A DNA stretch of 64,000 nucleotides, taken from the NCBI RefSeq assembly GCF_004000605.1, contig NZ_CP018911.1:2275001-2339000 (forward strand), read 5' to 3'. Under the pieces are notes generated by a model. It saw only the letters and a program-made list of their open reading frames with translations, made no database searches and was not told the DNA's origin. How positions within the stretch are numbered: the stretch's first letter is position 1; each line of letters starts with the position of its first letter. This DNA is from Glycocaulis alkaliphilus (lineage in GTDB: Bacteria > Pseudomonadota > Alphaproteobacteria > Caulobacterales > Maricaulaceae). The position numbers and the translations under genes are program-made. Positions 25,955 through 34,504 of this stretch are shown here, one piece after another.

Positions 25955-26643
25955 CAGCCTGCCTCCGCCCAGAACACCGTCCAGACATGGCGTTCGGTTT
26001 CGTTTTGCTTCCAGAGCTCCACCCGCTCCGCGTTCGAGATGGCAAAGCCAGATGCTTTCAGCATCGCCTCGCCCGCCGCCCGGTCATGGAAGGAGTAGAG
26101 CGCGCCGGCATAGGGGCCAGCGCGGGCGTCCAGCAGATACGTGCCCCCGCCCTGAGGCGCGCCGAGCCCGGCAAACCAGCTTTCCGGGTGGCGGAACTTC
26201 ACCCACAGCATGCCGCCGGGTTTGAGCAGTGCGCGGGCGCGTGCAAACCCGTCTGCCATGCCAGCTTCAGTATCGATGAAGGGGCTGTCCCAGACGATGA
26301 GGTCAAACGGCTCGGCCGGAGACAGCACGTCCTGAAACGCACCGGTCAGCACGCGCGCCTTCATGCCCGCAGCGGACAGGATCGCGCGGCAGTTATTGGC
26401 GGCGTCTTCGGAGATGTCGACGCCCAGCGTTTCAAAGCCCTGCCGCTCCAGCGCGAAGAGATTGCGGCCATTGCCGCAGCCAATCTCCACCGCGCGGCGC
26501 TTCGCGTTTCCGGCACGGTCTGAAAAGCGCGTGCCCAGGAAGCGCACCAGATTTTCGTCCGGCCAGCTCAAGACATGGGCCAGCGCCTCCGCCCCCCAGA
26601 AGGCGGCAACGCCGGTGCGCACTGCGCTTTCCTCCGCCATCAT
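25954..26643 (-). CDS. Class I SAM-dependent methyltransferase in the Pse operon
   Basis: A 229-residue soluble methyltransferase. The SAM-binding motif is VEIGCGNGRNLFAL (residues 52-65), followed by the acidic VDISEDAA and the active segment DLIVWDSPFID. Its ATG overlaps the stop of the ATP-grasp gene (ATGA), and its stop overlaps pseI. Its place between the ATP-grasp gene and pseI suggests that it methylates pseudaminic acid or a group attached to it. The substrate cannot be read from sequence; N- or O-methylation are both possible. Confidence 0.82.
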   Translation of the reverse strand: MMAEESAVRTGVAAFWGAEALAHVLSWPDENLVRFLGTRFSDRAGNAKRRAVEIGCGNGRNLFALERQGFETLGVDISEDAANNCRAILSAAGMKARVLTGAFQDVLSPAEPFDLIVWDSPFIDTEAGMADGFARARALLKPGGMLWVKFRHPESWFAGLGAPQGGGTYLLDARAGPYAGALYSFHDRAAGEAMLKASGFAISNAERVELWKQNETERHVWTVFWAEAG

Positions 26644-27806
26644 CTGCTCTCCACCGGCACAAGGGCCGCCAGCCGCCCGGCCATGCGCGTGCCCTCCAGC
26701 TCGTCTGCGGTCAGCATCACCATGAAGCCGCGCTGCAAGGCGCTGGCCCCGTCAATCAGGGGGCCAAGCAACGCGCCTTTTTCCAGCTCGCACTTGACCG
26801 CGATTCGCCCCGCCTCCGCGATCAGGGGTGCAAAGTCCGGCGTGGCGGCGACGCGCCCAGGCGGCACGGGCAGGAAGGAGAAGAAGGCGGGCCGCTGGAA
26901 GGTGAGCGGCGCCATCACCTGCCCCATCAGCACCAGCGAGATGAAGCTCTCCATCACGTTCTGGCCATGGCAGAGCGGGAGAAGCGCGGAATGGATGGCG
27001 TGGCCCGAAGGGCGCGGCGCGAGCTCAATGAGGCTCACCTGCCCCTCATCGCTGACCATCATGTCAGCATGGAAAAGCACGTTATCGCACTGAAGCGCGC
27101 CAAAGGCCTTCGCGGCGATGGCGGCCACTTGCGGGCTGACCGCTTCGCCTGCCGGGTTTTTGGCGAGATAGCTGATCGCCTGGCGGTGCGGCGCAGGGGT
27201 GAGCATTTTCCAGCGGATCGACAATAGCCGCACCTCGCCCCCAATGACCGCGCCATCGACGCCGATCTCCCGGCCCGTCAATGCTTCCTCGGCGAGCCAG
27301 TCAGTGCCGTCAAGCGCCACCGGCAATTCGCCCTCCCGCTCCACCAGCACCACGCCTCTACTGCCAGAGCCGGAGCGGGGTTTGACGATGAGCGGGAAGC
27401 CCAGAGTCTCCGCCGCCGCGCGCAAACCGCTCGCGTCACCAATGCTGATCTGGCGCGCCATCGGCACGCCCGCATCTGTGAAGGCCTCGCGCATGGCCTG
27501 CTTGTCATTGGCAAGGCGGGCGGCGTGTTCGGTGACGCCTTTGAGGCCCAGCGTGTCATTGACGATGCCGGCCGTGATGAGGGGCCTTGCGAGCGGGGCG
27601 GGCACGAGGAAATCAGGACGGAACCCGGCAGCGATCTTCAGCACGGCGTCCGCGTCCATCAGATCGACATGGGCAAAGCTGTCCGCTGCGCCCGCGCCTT
27701 CCGCATCGGAGCGGCCATCGAGCGCCAGCACCTCAGCGCCGAGCGCGCGGGCAATGGCGATCGGGTCTGCCTGTTCTCTCCCGGCCCCAATGGCGAGCGC
27801 GCGCAT
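26640..27806 (-). CDS. ATP-grasp protein heading the Pse operon
   Basis: A 388-residue protein with a PreATP-grasp Rossmann part (MRALAIGAGREQADPIAIARALGAEV) and an ATP-grasp domain from about residue 100 to 310. The domain shows the lysine loop GFPLIVKPRSGSGSRGV and the metal-binding ELAPRPSGHA. The family ligates a carboxylate to an amine or thiol using ATP. AGGGACGG before 27806 supports the start. As first gene of a coupled operon with pseI/G/F it may add an amino acid or similar group to the sugar. It is not a standard part of the pathway. Confidence 0.8.
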   Translation of the reverse strand: MRALAIGAGREQADPIAIARALGAEVLALDGRSDAEGAGAADSFAHVDLMDADAVLKIAAGFRPDFLVPAPLARPLITAGIVNDTLGLKGVTEHAARLANDKQAMREAFTDAGVPMARQISIGDASGLRAAAETLGFPLIVKPRSGSGSRGVVLVEREGELPVALDGTDWLAEEALTGREIGVDGAVIGGEVRLLSIRWKMLTPAPHRQAISYLAKNPAGEAVSPQVAAIAAKAFGALQCDNVLFHADMMVSDEGQVSLIELAPRPSGHAIHSALLPLCHGQNVMESFISLVLMGQVMAPLTFQRPAFFSFLPVPPGRVAATPDFAPLIAEAGRIAVKCELEKGALLGPLIDGASALQRGFMVMLTADELEGTRMAGRLAALVPVESR

Positions 27807-27937
27807 GATCCGTCCCTGCCGTCTTCCTGGTGCAACGCAAAAGAAAATGCCGTGCGGCACTCGCGATTTGCGTTTTCGCGTTCTAGTTTCTCACCTTAGG
27901 TTTGACAGTGAAACGCACCACTAAGGGGTTAACGATC

Positions 27938-28786
27938 ATGCGCTTTGAAGGCACCAGCCAGTATGTCGCGACAGAGGAACTGGCCGCAGCGGTGAACGCG
28001 GCCGTCACGCTGGAGCGGCCCTTGCTGGTCAAGGGCGAGCCCGGCACCGGCAAGACAGAGCTGGCCCGCCAGATCGCGAGCGCCATGAACGCCCCGCTGC
28101 TGGAATGGCACATCAAGTCCACCACCAAGGCCCAGCAGGGGCTTTACGAGTATGACGCGGTGGCGCGCCTGCGCGACAGCCAGCTCGGCGATGGCAAGGT
28201 GCACGATGTCAGCAACTACATCCGCAAGGGGAAACTCTGGGAGGCCTTCACTCACGAGACGCGGCCGATCCTTCTGATCGACGAGATCGACAAGGCCGAT
28301 ATCGAGTTTCCGAACGACCTTTTGCAGGAGCTCGACCGGATGGAGTTCCATGTCTACGAGACCGGCGAAACGGTGAAGGCGGAGGTGCGCCCCATCGTCA
28401 TCATCACTTCGAACAATGAGAAGGAATTGCCGGACGCCTTCCTGCGCCGCTGCTTCTTCCATTTCATCGCCTTCCCGGACGAGGAAACCATGCGCGCAAT
28501 CGTGGAGGTACACTTCCCGGGCCTGAAAGGCCGCCTGCTCTCCGAAGCGCTGAAAAAATTCTACGAGGTGCGCTCCGTGCCGGGCCTGAAGAAGAAGCCC
28601 TCAACCTCGGAGCTTCTCGACTGGCTCAAACTCCTGCTGGTCGAGGACGTGGACCCGGAGCTGCTGCGCGAGAAGGATCCGCGCAAACTCATCCCGCCGC
28701 TCCATGGCGCCTTGCTGAAAAACGAGCAGGACGTGCAGCTCTTTGAAAAACTCGCCTTCATGGCAAGGCGGGATGCGGCGCAGTAG
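27938..28786 (+). CDS. MoxR-family AAA+ ATPase
   Basis: A 282-residue ATPase. Walker A is GEPGTGKTELAR (residues 45-56), Walker B is PILLIDEIDKAD (about 108-119), and sensor/arginine residues follow (TSNNEKELPDAFLRRCFFHF). MoxR ATPases act as chaperones with VWA-domain partners, and the CoxE-like partner lies downstream at 29936. AAGGGG 10 bases before 27938 suggests this ATG; a TTG 36 bases upstream is in frame but less likely. The two partners are normally adjacent but are separated here by two genes. Confidence 0.9.
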   Translation: MRFEGTSQYVATEELAAAVNAAVTLERPLLVKGEPGTGKTELARQIASAMNAPLLEWHIKSTTKAQQGLYEYDAVARLRDSQLGDGKVHDVSNYIRKGKLWEAFTHETRPILLIDEIDKADIEFPNDLLQELDRMEFHVYETGETVKAEVRPIVIITSNNEKELPDAFLRRCFFHFIAFPDEETMRAIVEVHFPGLKGRLLSEALKKFYEVRSVPGLKKKPSTSELLDWLKLLLVEDVDPELLREKDPRKLIPPLHGALLKNEQDVQLFEKLAFMARRDAAQ

Positions 28787-28794
28787 GGGGAAGT

Positions 28795-29463
28795 ATGGGG
28801 GGCTGTGAGAATTGTACTTTAGTGGCTAACGCCGATGCGTGGGCCACCATTGTGAGCGCAGTCGTCGGAGCTATGGCTTTGGTGATAGCCGCGTGGATAG
28901 CAAAAGCGGGCATTTCCCAGGCAATACGACGGAAAGTGGCGCTCGACCGCGTAGATTTGGCTATCGAAGCGCTTAAGACATATATCAAGGCGCGAGAGGC
29001 AATTAAGCAGATTAGAACAGAAACTTACCACCCAAGCGCAGAAGAGCTGGACGATCTTGATACAAAGAGTTCGCTAGAAAGATACAAACACATCAACAGA
29101 TTACGTATAAGTAAATACTCCAATTTATTTCAAGAATGCGAGAGAATACACATTCTTTTAGAAATATACTATGAAGATGTGGCGCATCAATATTATTATA
29201 TATTAAAGGTTTGGGAGGATTTAAAACGATCAATACAGTACTATTCCGACCGCGCTGCCGGATCGCGTGACGCTTACACTACAGCCGCTCAAGAACTTTA
29301 CGAGAAAACAATAAAAATCAAAAATAACGGTGAAGATGAAATAGAAAACACTATAAGAACAAACTACGATCATTTAAATAATATACTCAAAAAGCAAGTT
29401 ATTGGAAAATCTCAAATTAAAATTTCTTTGCTGTTTTTTGATATTATTGTCTTAATGAGATAA
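28795..29463 (+). CDS. AT-rich orphan membrane-anchored protein
   Basis: A 222-residue protein of unknown family. One transmembrane helix is predicted at about residues 15-38 (WATIVSAVVGAMALVIAAWI); the rest looks helical and cytoplasmic, rich in Lys, Tyr, Ile and Asn. The ribosome site AGGGGGAAG lies just after the moxR stop. The first 60 codons have normal GC content, but from about 29040 the DNA becomes strikingly AT-rich, unlike any neighbour. Its position splits the moxR-coxE pair. All this suggests an acquired gene. Single-helix proteins of this style occur among defence or toxin effectors, but there is no direct evidence here. Confidence 0.65.
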   Translation: MGGCENCTLVANADAWATIVSAVVGAMALVIAAWIAKAGISQAIRRKVALDRVDLAIEALKTYIKAREAIKQIRTETYHPSAEELDDLDTKSSLERYKHINRLRISKYSNLFQECERIHILLEIYYEDVAHQYYYILKVWEDLKRSIQYYSDRAAGSRDAYTTAAQELYEKTIKIKNNGEDEIENTIRTNYDHLNNILKKQVIGKSQIKISLLFFDIIVLMR

Positions 29464-29613
29464 CCCCGTGCTTTCCCGCTTCGCCTCGCAATCGCGCCCC
29501 CCCACCACCACACCCATTTTGGAACCCATCTGCCCTGACGGGGTTAATAGGGTGAAGCGTCCGGTATCAAAGACCGGGCGTGACCCCCAATGCCTGAACC
29601 AAGGAGGCTCCCC

Positions 29614-29871
29614 ATGGCGACGAGTGCCAGCAAGCGCGTAGAAGACATCCGCAAAGAGGGTGAAAAGACCCTGAAATCGGTCAGCCGGGCTGCCGAGAAG
29701 GAACTGGAAAGCGCTGCGAAGACCACGCGCCGTCAGGCCCGGAAAGTAGCGCGGCGCGCCGGGAAAATCGAGGACCAGGCCGTCGGCTACGTCAAGGACA
29801 ACCCCTATACATCGCTCGGCGTCGCAGCCGGCGTCGGCATGCTCGCGGGCGCCCTGCTCGCCCGCCGCTAG
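29614..29871 (+). CDS. DUF883 (ElaB/YqjD-type) small membrane protein
   Basis: An 85-residue protein. Residues 1-55 form a charged amphipathic helix (KRVEDIRKEGEKTLKSVSRAA...), and residues 60-82 form a C-terminal hydrophobic anchor (TSLGVAAGVGMLAGALLARR). This is the ElaB/YqjD pattern: an inner-membrane tail-anchored protein that can bind ribosomes and is often stress or stationary-phase induced. AAGGAGG six bases before 29614 is a strong ribosome site. It lies between the AT-rich orphan and coxE. Confidence 0.85.
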   Translation: MATSASKRVEDIRKEGEKTLKSVSRAAEKELESAAKTTRRQARKVARRAGKIEDQAVGYVKDNPYTSLGVAAGVGMLAGALLARR

Positions 29872-29935
29872 GGCTTTACGCATGGCAAGATAGCGCGCTT
29901 GCGGGCAGCCCCCGCGAGCGCCTATCCTTGCCGCC

Positions 29936-31114
29936 ATGTTCCATCGCTTCTTCACCGAACTGCGCGCCGCCAAGGTCCCCGTCTCGACACGGGAATACCT
30001 CACTTTGCTCGAAGCGCTGGAGAAGGGCGCGGTCTCGCCAGCGATTGACGATTTCTACGCGGTCTCCCGCGCAGCGCTGGTGAAGGACGAGCGCAATTTC
30101 GACAAGTTCGATCAGGTGTTCGGCCATGTCTTCAAGGGCGTGGAATTGCTGGGCGAGATGTTCAACGAGGCCGAAATCCCGCAAGACTGGCTGCGCAACG
30201 AGATGCGCCGTCATCTGACCGAAGAGGAAATGGCCGAGCTGGAGGCGATGGATTTCGACGAGCTGATGGACACGCTCAATCAGCGCCTCCAGGAGCAGAC
30301 CGAGCGCCATGAGGGCGGCAATAAGTGGATTGGCACGGGCGGGACGAGCCCGTTCGGCCATTCGGGCTATAACCCAGCCGGCGTGCGCATCGGGGGCACG
30401 AGCCAGCAGAAAAAGGCCGCCAAGGTGTGGGAGGCGCGCCGCTACAAGGACTACGATTCCGACCGGGAGCTGGGCACCCGCAATCTGAAACTCGCTCTGC
30501 GGCGCCTGCGCAAATTTGCGCGCGAGGGCGCGGCCGAGGAGCTGGACCTTTCCGGCACGATCAACGCGACCGCCAAGCAGGGCTGGCTGGATGTGAAGAT
30601 GCGCCCGGAGCGGCGTAACGCCATCAAGGTGCTGGTGTTTTTCGATGTGGGCGGGTCGATGGACCCCTATATCCAGCTGACCGAGCGGCTCTTCTCGGCG
30701 GCGAAATCCGTCTTCAAATCGCTCGATTATTTCTACTTCCACAACTGCATCTATGAGGGTGTGTGGAAGTCGAACCTGCGCCGCCAGTCCGAGACGATGG
30801 CGCTCTTTGATGTGCTGCACAAATACCCGCACGATTACAAGGTGGTGATCGTGGGCGATGCCTCGATGGCGCCCTACGAGATCACCCATCCGGGCGGCTC
30901 GGTGGAGCACTGGAATGGCGAGGCCGGCGCGGTCTGGCTCAAACGCCTGGTCGACACCTACCCCCACCTGATCTGGCTCAACCCGCAGCCCGACAAATGG
31001 TGGCCGCACACCTATTCCATCGAGCTGATCCGCCAGATCATCGGCCCGCAACGCATGTTCCCCCTCACGCTTGAAGGGCTTGATGGCGCGATGAAGGAAC
31101 TGGCGAGAAGGTAG
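29936..31114 (+). CDS. CoxE-like VWA-domain protein
   Basis: A 392-residue cytoplasmic protein with an N-terminal helical region and a C-terminal VWA domain. The MIDAS-like motif is VFFDVGGSMDPYI (D-x-G-x-S form, about residues 233-245), followed by VVIVGDASMAPYE. Such proteins pair with MoxR ATPases to insert metals or mature enzymes; the MoxR gene is at 27938. No ribosome site is obvious. The protein's own target enzyme is not in the window. Confidence 0.88.
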   Translation: MFHRFFTELRAAKVPVSTREYLTLLEALEKGAVSPAIDDFYAVSRAALVKDERNFDKFDQVFGHVFKGVELLGEMFNEAEIPQDWLRNEMRRHLTEEEMAELEAMDFDELMDTLNQRLQEQTERHEGGNKWIGTGGTSPFGHSGYNPAGVRIGGTSQQKKAAKVWEARRYKDYDSDRELGTRNLKLALRRLRKFAREGAAEELDLSGTINATAKQGWLDVKMRPERRNAIKVLVFFDVGGSMDPYIQLTERLFSAAKSVFKSLDYFYFHNCIYEGVWKSNLRRQSETMALFDVLHKYPHDYKVVIVGDASMAPYEITHPGGSVEHWNGEAGAVWLKRLVDTYPHLIWLNPQPDKWWPHTYSIELIRQIIGPQRMFPLTLEGLDGAMKELARR

Positions 31115-31128
31115 GGATGGTGGGGTTT

Positions 31129-31236
31129 CTCCCCCCGTTTACGGGGGGAGTGGCCTGAAAGGCCGAGGGGGGGATTCTTACAATGCTCCCCCCTCCGTCA
31201 GCTACGCTGACACCTCCCCCGCAAGCAGGGGAGGAA
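31129..31236. repeat. Palindromic repeat family D, copy 1
   Basis: Runs of CTCCCCC and GGGGGAG with nested hairpins. It shares GGCCGAGGGGGGG and the CTCCCCCCTCCGTC...ACCTCCCCCG frame with 35230-35362. The inner hairpin is GTCAGC-TAC-GCTGAC here but GTCTGGC-AA-GCCAGAC there, so arms changed together. Confidence 0.75.
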
Positions 31237-31291
31237 AGAGGCCGGCTCGGGGGCGGGGTCCCCGGCGCGCAGCGCCGCAAGCGCGAACGCG

Positions 31292-31346
31292 CGCCCGCGA
31301 CTTTTCGCGGAACATCGCAGCCCGGATGGGCTGCGGAACTAAAAAG
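31292..31346. repeat. Two-hairpin REP-like repeat family A, copy 1
   Basis: Hairpin one is CCGCGA-CTTT-TCGCGG (31295-31310). Hairpin two is GCAGCCC-GGAT-GGGCTGC (31317-31334). A GGAACTAAA tail follows. A second copy at 44121-44173 keeps hairpin one and the spacer but has compensatory changes in hairpin two. Confidence 0.8.
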
Positions 31347-31350
31347 CCCC

Positions 31351-31968
31351 CTACCCCGCCATCGCATGATCACCCGCATGGGGCAGGGACAGCGCGCTTT
31401 CCACGCGGCGCACCCAGCCCTGCACGGCGGGAAAGTCTGCAAGGTCAAACCCGCCCTCATGCGCGACGCGGGTGTAGGCGACCAGCGCAATGTCAGCCAG
31501 GGTCAGCTGCTCAGCGACGAAATACTCGCGCGCCAGCAGGCGCATCTCCATCACGCCGAGCGCGCGGCGCCCCTTGCTGAGAAGGTCCGGGTCGAGATCG
31601 CTGGCGCGGCGGGCATGGAATCTGAGCTGGCTGCGGCGCACGGCGATATAGGGCTCGTGCGAGTATTGTTCCCAGAACAGCCATTCCATCATCTTGGCCC
31701 GGTCGAACGGGTCTTGCGGGATCAGGTCCGAGCCTTCGGCCATGTAGGTGAGGATCGCATTGGACTGGGCGAGCGTGCGGCCATCGCTGCGCTCCAGCAG
31801 CGGCACCTGGCCCGCCGGGTTCAGCGCGAGAAACTCATCGGTGCGGCTGGCGCCCTTGAAGATGTCGATCTCGATCCATTCAATATCCAGCCCCAGATGG
31901 CGCGCCGTCCACAGCGTCTTCAGGCAGTTGCCGCTTTCCTTGTGACCATAGAGTCTGAAGGCGTCCAT
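31351..31968 (-). CDS. Glutathione S-transferase family protein
   Basis: A 205-residue cytosolic GST. The thioredoxin-like N-domain (MDAFRLYGHKESGNCLKTLW, LNPAGQVPLLE, LAQSNAILTYMAE) binds glutathione; the helical C-domain follows to LPHAGDHAMAG. The catalytic position falls in the segment HKESGNCLK, where Ser may activate glutathione. GGGAG seven bases before 31968 fixes the start; the frame extends far upstream without protein-like sequence. It stands alone, divergent from the chorismate mutase gene. Confidence 0.87.
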   Translation of the reverse strand: MDAFRLYGHKESGNCLKTLWTARHLGLDIEWIEIDIFKGASRTDEFLALNPAGQVPLLERSDGRTLAQSNAILTYMAEGSDLIPQDPFDRAKMMEWLFWEQYSHEPYIAVRRSQLRFHARRASDLDPDLLSKGRRALGVMEMRLLAREYFVAEQLTLADIALVAYTRVAHEGGFDLADFPAVQGWVRRVESALSLPHAGDHAMAG

Positions 31969-32120
31969 TTGCCGCTCCCACATCCGCCAATCCATTGCCC
32001 GGCATGGTAGAAGCGCATATGCGATTCTGACAGCGCAATCGGGCACGGGGTGTATGAAGGCTTTCCAGCCGCGCCTTCGGGCCTGTATGACGGGGCCATG
32101 CCTGACAGGATGTTTGCGAC

Positions 32121-32474
32121 ATGACACTGCCCTTCGACGCCGATGATCTGAACCGCCGCACGCCGCCGCAGGACTGTGCCAGCATGACAGAGGTGCGTGA
32201 CGGGGTGGACCGGCTGGACCGGGCGCTGATCGGACTGATCGCCGAGCGCACGCGCTATATGGACGCCGCTGCGCGCATCAAGCCGTCACGCGATGTCGTG
32301 CGCGATCAAGACCGGATCGAGGATGTGATTGCCAAGGTGAAGGCGGCGGCGCGGTCCGCTGGCGTGCCGGAGACCCTCGCCGAGCCGGTCTGGCGCGAGC
32401 TGGTAGAGCGCTCCATCCAGCATGAATTGCAGGTGTGGGACGCCACGCGCGAACCGCAGCGCAAACGCTCTTAG
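32121..32474 (+). CDS. Chorismate mutase (AroQ type)
   Basis: A 117-residue all-helical enzyme converting chorismate to prephenate for phenylalanine and tyrosine synthesis. The AroQ helix starts MTEVRDGVDRLDRALIGLIAERTRYMDAAARIK (about residues 22-54). Conserved Arg and Lys that bind the substrate carboxylates are visible, followed by RDQDRIEDVI. The first 20 residues are extra; MTEVRDG at 32184 could be an alternative start. The related isochorismate-pyruvate lyase (PchB) is an alternative. Its stop is three bases from the stop of the convergent HPt gene. Confidence 0.82.
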   Translation: MTLPFDADDLNRRTPPQDCASMTEVRDGVDRLDRALIGLIAERTRYMDAAARIKPSRDVVRDQDRIEDVIAKVKAAARSAGVPETLAEPVWRELVERSIQHELQVWDATREPQRKRS

Positions 32475-32477
32475 GAC

Positions 32478-32831
32478 CTAGGCCGCGCGGCGTTCCAGCT
32501 CGGTATCAATGGCGCCCAGGGTTTCATCGGCCACGGTGCGGATAGCCTCCAGCGCAGCCGGATCATTCGCCCTGCTTTCCTGCGCAGCACACGCATCGCC
32601 CAGCGCCATCGCGCCCACGCCGCGTGCGGCGCCTTTTAGCGTGTGGAGCAGTCTTTGCCACAAGACCGCGTCATCGCCAGCGCGCGCCAACGCATCGAGC
32701 GTGGAGACGATCTGGCCACGCAAAAGCCCGTACAGCTCCACCTCCAGCGCCACATCCCCGCCGGTATAACGGTGGAGGTGTGTGCCATCGAGCAGCGTTG
32801 AGCCTGCGTCTGTCCGGCTTTCATCCAGCAT
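32478..32831 (-). CDS. HPt phosphotransfer protein
   Basis: A 117-residue single-domain histidine phosphotransfer protein. The phospho-accepting histidine is in LLHTLKGAARGVGAMAL (H at about residue 61), the diagnostic HPt helix. It would shuttle phosphate between a hybrid histidine kinase and a response regulator, neither of which is in this window. The start at 32831 (MLDESRTDAG) follows AGGGAA. The longer frame upstream overlaps the SOD leader and is not protein-like. Confidence 0.85.
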   Translation of the reverse strand: MLDESRTDAGSTLLDGTHLHRYTGGDVALEVELYGLLRGQIVSTLDALARAGDDAVLWQRLLHTLKGAARGVGAMALGDACAAQESRANDPAALEAIRTVADETLGAIDTELERRAA

Positions 32832-33049
32832 GAGAGTTTGTTTCCCTGACTGGTGCGGATTGTGAGGGCCCGGCGTTAACACTTGGCTCACAAACACGCT
32901 TAACAAAGGAACAAACCGCACCTGATTTCCGTTGCCCTCTGGCAAGCTGCCCTTTGGAACCCTAGCTTGTCCGGTAGACACACCGCTGGCCGTGTGCATG
33001 TTTGCGCCCGGCGTATCCGTCCAGACACATCCCGGAGGAGACGCTCATC

Positions 33050-33790
33050 ATGTTGTTGAATTTCACCGCCCGCACTGCCGCCCTGGCCCTTGCCAGTTTT
33101 GGCTTCGCTGGCGCTTCTGCCTGTGCAGAAAGCGCTGCCACCCACCAAGAGGAGACAGAATCCATGAGCGCCTTTTCCCTCCCCGGCCTGCCTTACGCCT
33201 ATGACGCGCTGGAGCCGGTCATTGATGCCGAAACGATGGAGCTGCACCATTCGCGCCACCACCAGACCTATGTAAACGGGCTGAACAGCGCGCTGGAAGG
33301 CCGCTCCGACCTGCAGGGCACCTCGCTGGAAGACATTCTGGCCCGCGTGTCGGACCTGCCAAAAGCCTTCCGCAATCATGGCGGCGGTCACTGGAACCAC
33401 ACCTTCTTCTGGGAAAGCATGACCGCGCCGGCCGATAGCGGTGCGCCCAGCGGCGCACTGGCCGAAGCGATCAACGCAAAATTCGGCTCGCTCGACGAGA
33501 TGAAAAGCCAGTTCAATTCCGCTGGCGCCGGCCAGTTTGGCTCTGGCTGGGCCTGGCTGATCGTCAATGGGAATGGCGAGCTGGAAATCACCGCCACACC
33601 GAACCAGGACAATCCGCTGATGGATGTTGCCGAGACACGCGGCACACCGATCCTTGGCAATGATGTCTGGGAGCACGCCTATTACGTCACCTACCGCAAT
33701 CGCCGCGCCGACTATCTCGACGCCTGGTGGCAGGTGGTGAACTGGGATGTCGCGTCTGAGCGCTATGACGCGGCTGTGGCGGGGAACTAA
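33050..33790 (+). CDS. Mn-type superoxide dismutase with export signal
   Basis: A 246-residue Fe/Mn superoxide dismutase. An N-terminal signal (residues 1-24, ending GASAC) suggests export, perhaps as a lipoprotein with Cys25. Metal ligands are H66, H117, D205 and H209. Gly near position 113 and Gln186 in PNQDNPL favour manganese over iron. GGAGGAG nine bases before 33050 supports this start. A second ATG at 33164 (MSAFSLPGLPYAY) also has an AGGAG nine bases upstream and would yield a cytoplasmic 208-residue form of normal family length. A strong terminator follows. Confidence 0.92.
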   Translation: MLLNFTARTAALALASFGFAGASACAESAATHQEETESMSAFSLPGLPYAYDALEPVIDAETMELHHSRHHQTYVNGLNSALEGRSDLQGTSLEDILARVSDLPKAFRNHGGGHWNHTFFWESMTAPADSGAPSGALAEAINAKFGSLDEMKSQFNSAGAGQFGSGWAWLIVNGNGELEITATPNQDNPLMDVAETRGTPILGNDVWEHAYYVTYRNRRADYLDAWWQVVNWDVASERYDAAVAGN

Positions 33791-33820
33791 CCCCGTTCCA
33801 CTTGCACGGATTGATGCAGC

Positions 33821-33855
33821 AAGCCCCGGACGGAAACGTCCGGGGCTTTTGTTTT
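33821..33855 (+). terminator. Terminator of the superoxide dismutase gene
   Basis: Eleven-base arms AAGCCCCGGAC and GTCCGGGGCTT around GGAAAC are followed by TTTTGTTTT. It lies 30 bases after the stop. Confidence 0.9.
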
Positions 33856-33898
33856 GCTGGGGCTGACATAGCTAGCTGAAGCATCATATAGTTTTCTC

Positions 33899-34504
33899 AT
33901 GCAAAGCAAGTTTGATAGATCTGTTTATGTTTTCGACTTATTTGGAGTCGTTATTTCATTTGACGACTCACTAGTGAGCAAACGCATCGCCCGGCGCTGC
34001 GAGGCGCCCGAAATCGCATTGCGGGAGCTGCAAGATGTAGTGTCGACACAGCAATTAATCACCGGAGCGATGTCGCTGAGTGAGCTGTATGAGGATATTC
34101 GCTCAAAGCACGGTTTAAATCAGGACTATGATGGCTTCCTGTCAGAATGGAAGAAGCCATACAGCGAACTCATGCCGGGAATAGATGGCCTCATAGACAC
34201 ACTAAGCAAATGCGCCAAACTGGTGTTGTTGTCGAACGTGGATGCGTACTATTGGCCAACGATTGAGGATCGCCATCCGATCATTAGCCGGTTCGATCAC
34301 AAGGTTCTTTCCTTTGATTGCGGAATGGCGAAGCCGGACCCAGAGATCTACGCATACACCGAACGCGTAGCAGGTTTCCTGTCGGCAGACTGCCTGTTCC
34401 TGGACGACAAGATGGAAAACATTGAGGCCGCCGAGAAAAGAGGCTGGTCCGGGCACTGTTTCACCTCTGTTGCGGCGTTCATGAACGCTTCCGCCACTCC
34501 TTGA
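33899..34504 (+). CDS. HAD-superfamily hydrolase (YihX-like)
   Basis: A 201-residue soluble hydrolase. Motif I is VFDLFGVV (D12 nucleophile, L-F in place of the usual x-D), as in YihX and epoxide-hydrolase-like HADs. Motif II is LLSNVD, the motif III lysine is in GMAKPDPEIY, and motif IV is LFLDDKMENIEAA. The likely reaction is phosphate removal from a small metabolite. The DNA is less GC-rich than average. Its 3' end overlaps the convergent gene at 34479 by 26 bases. Confidence 0.83.
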   Translation: MQSKFDRSVYVFDLFGVVISFDDSLVSKRIARRCEAPEIALRELQDVVSTQQLITGAMSLSELYEDIRSKHGLNQDYDGFLSEWKKPYSELMPGIDGLIDTLSKCAKLVLLSNVDAYYWPTIEDRHPIISRFDHKVLSFDCGMAKPDPEIYAYTERVAGFLSADCLFLDDKMENIEAAEKRGWSGHCFTSVAAFMNASATP

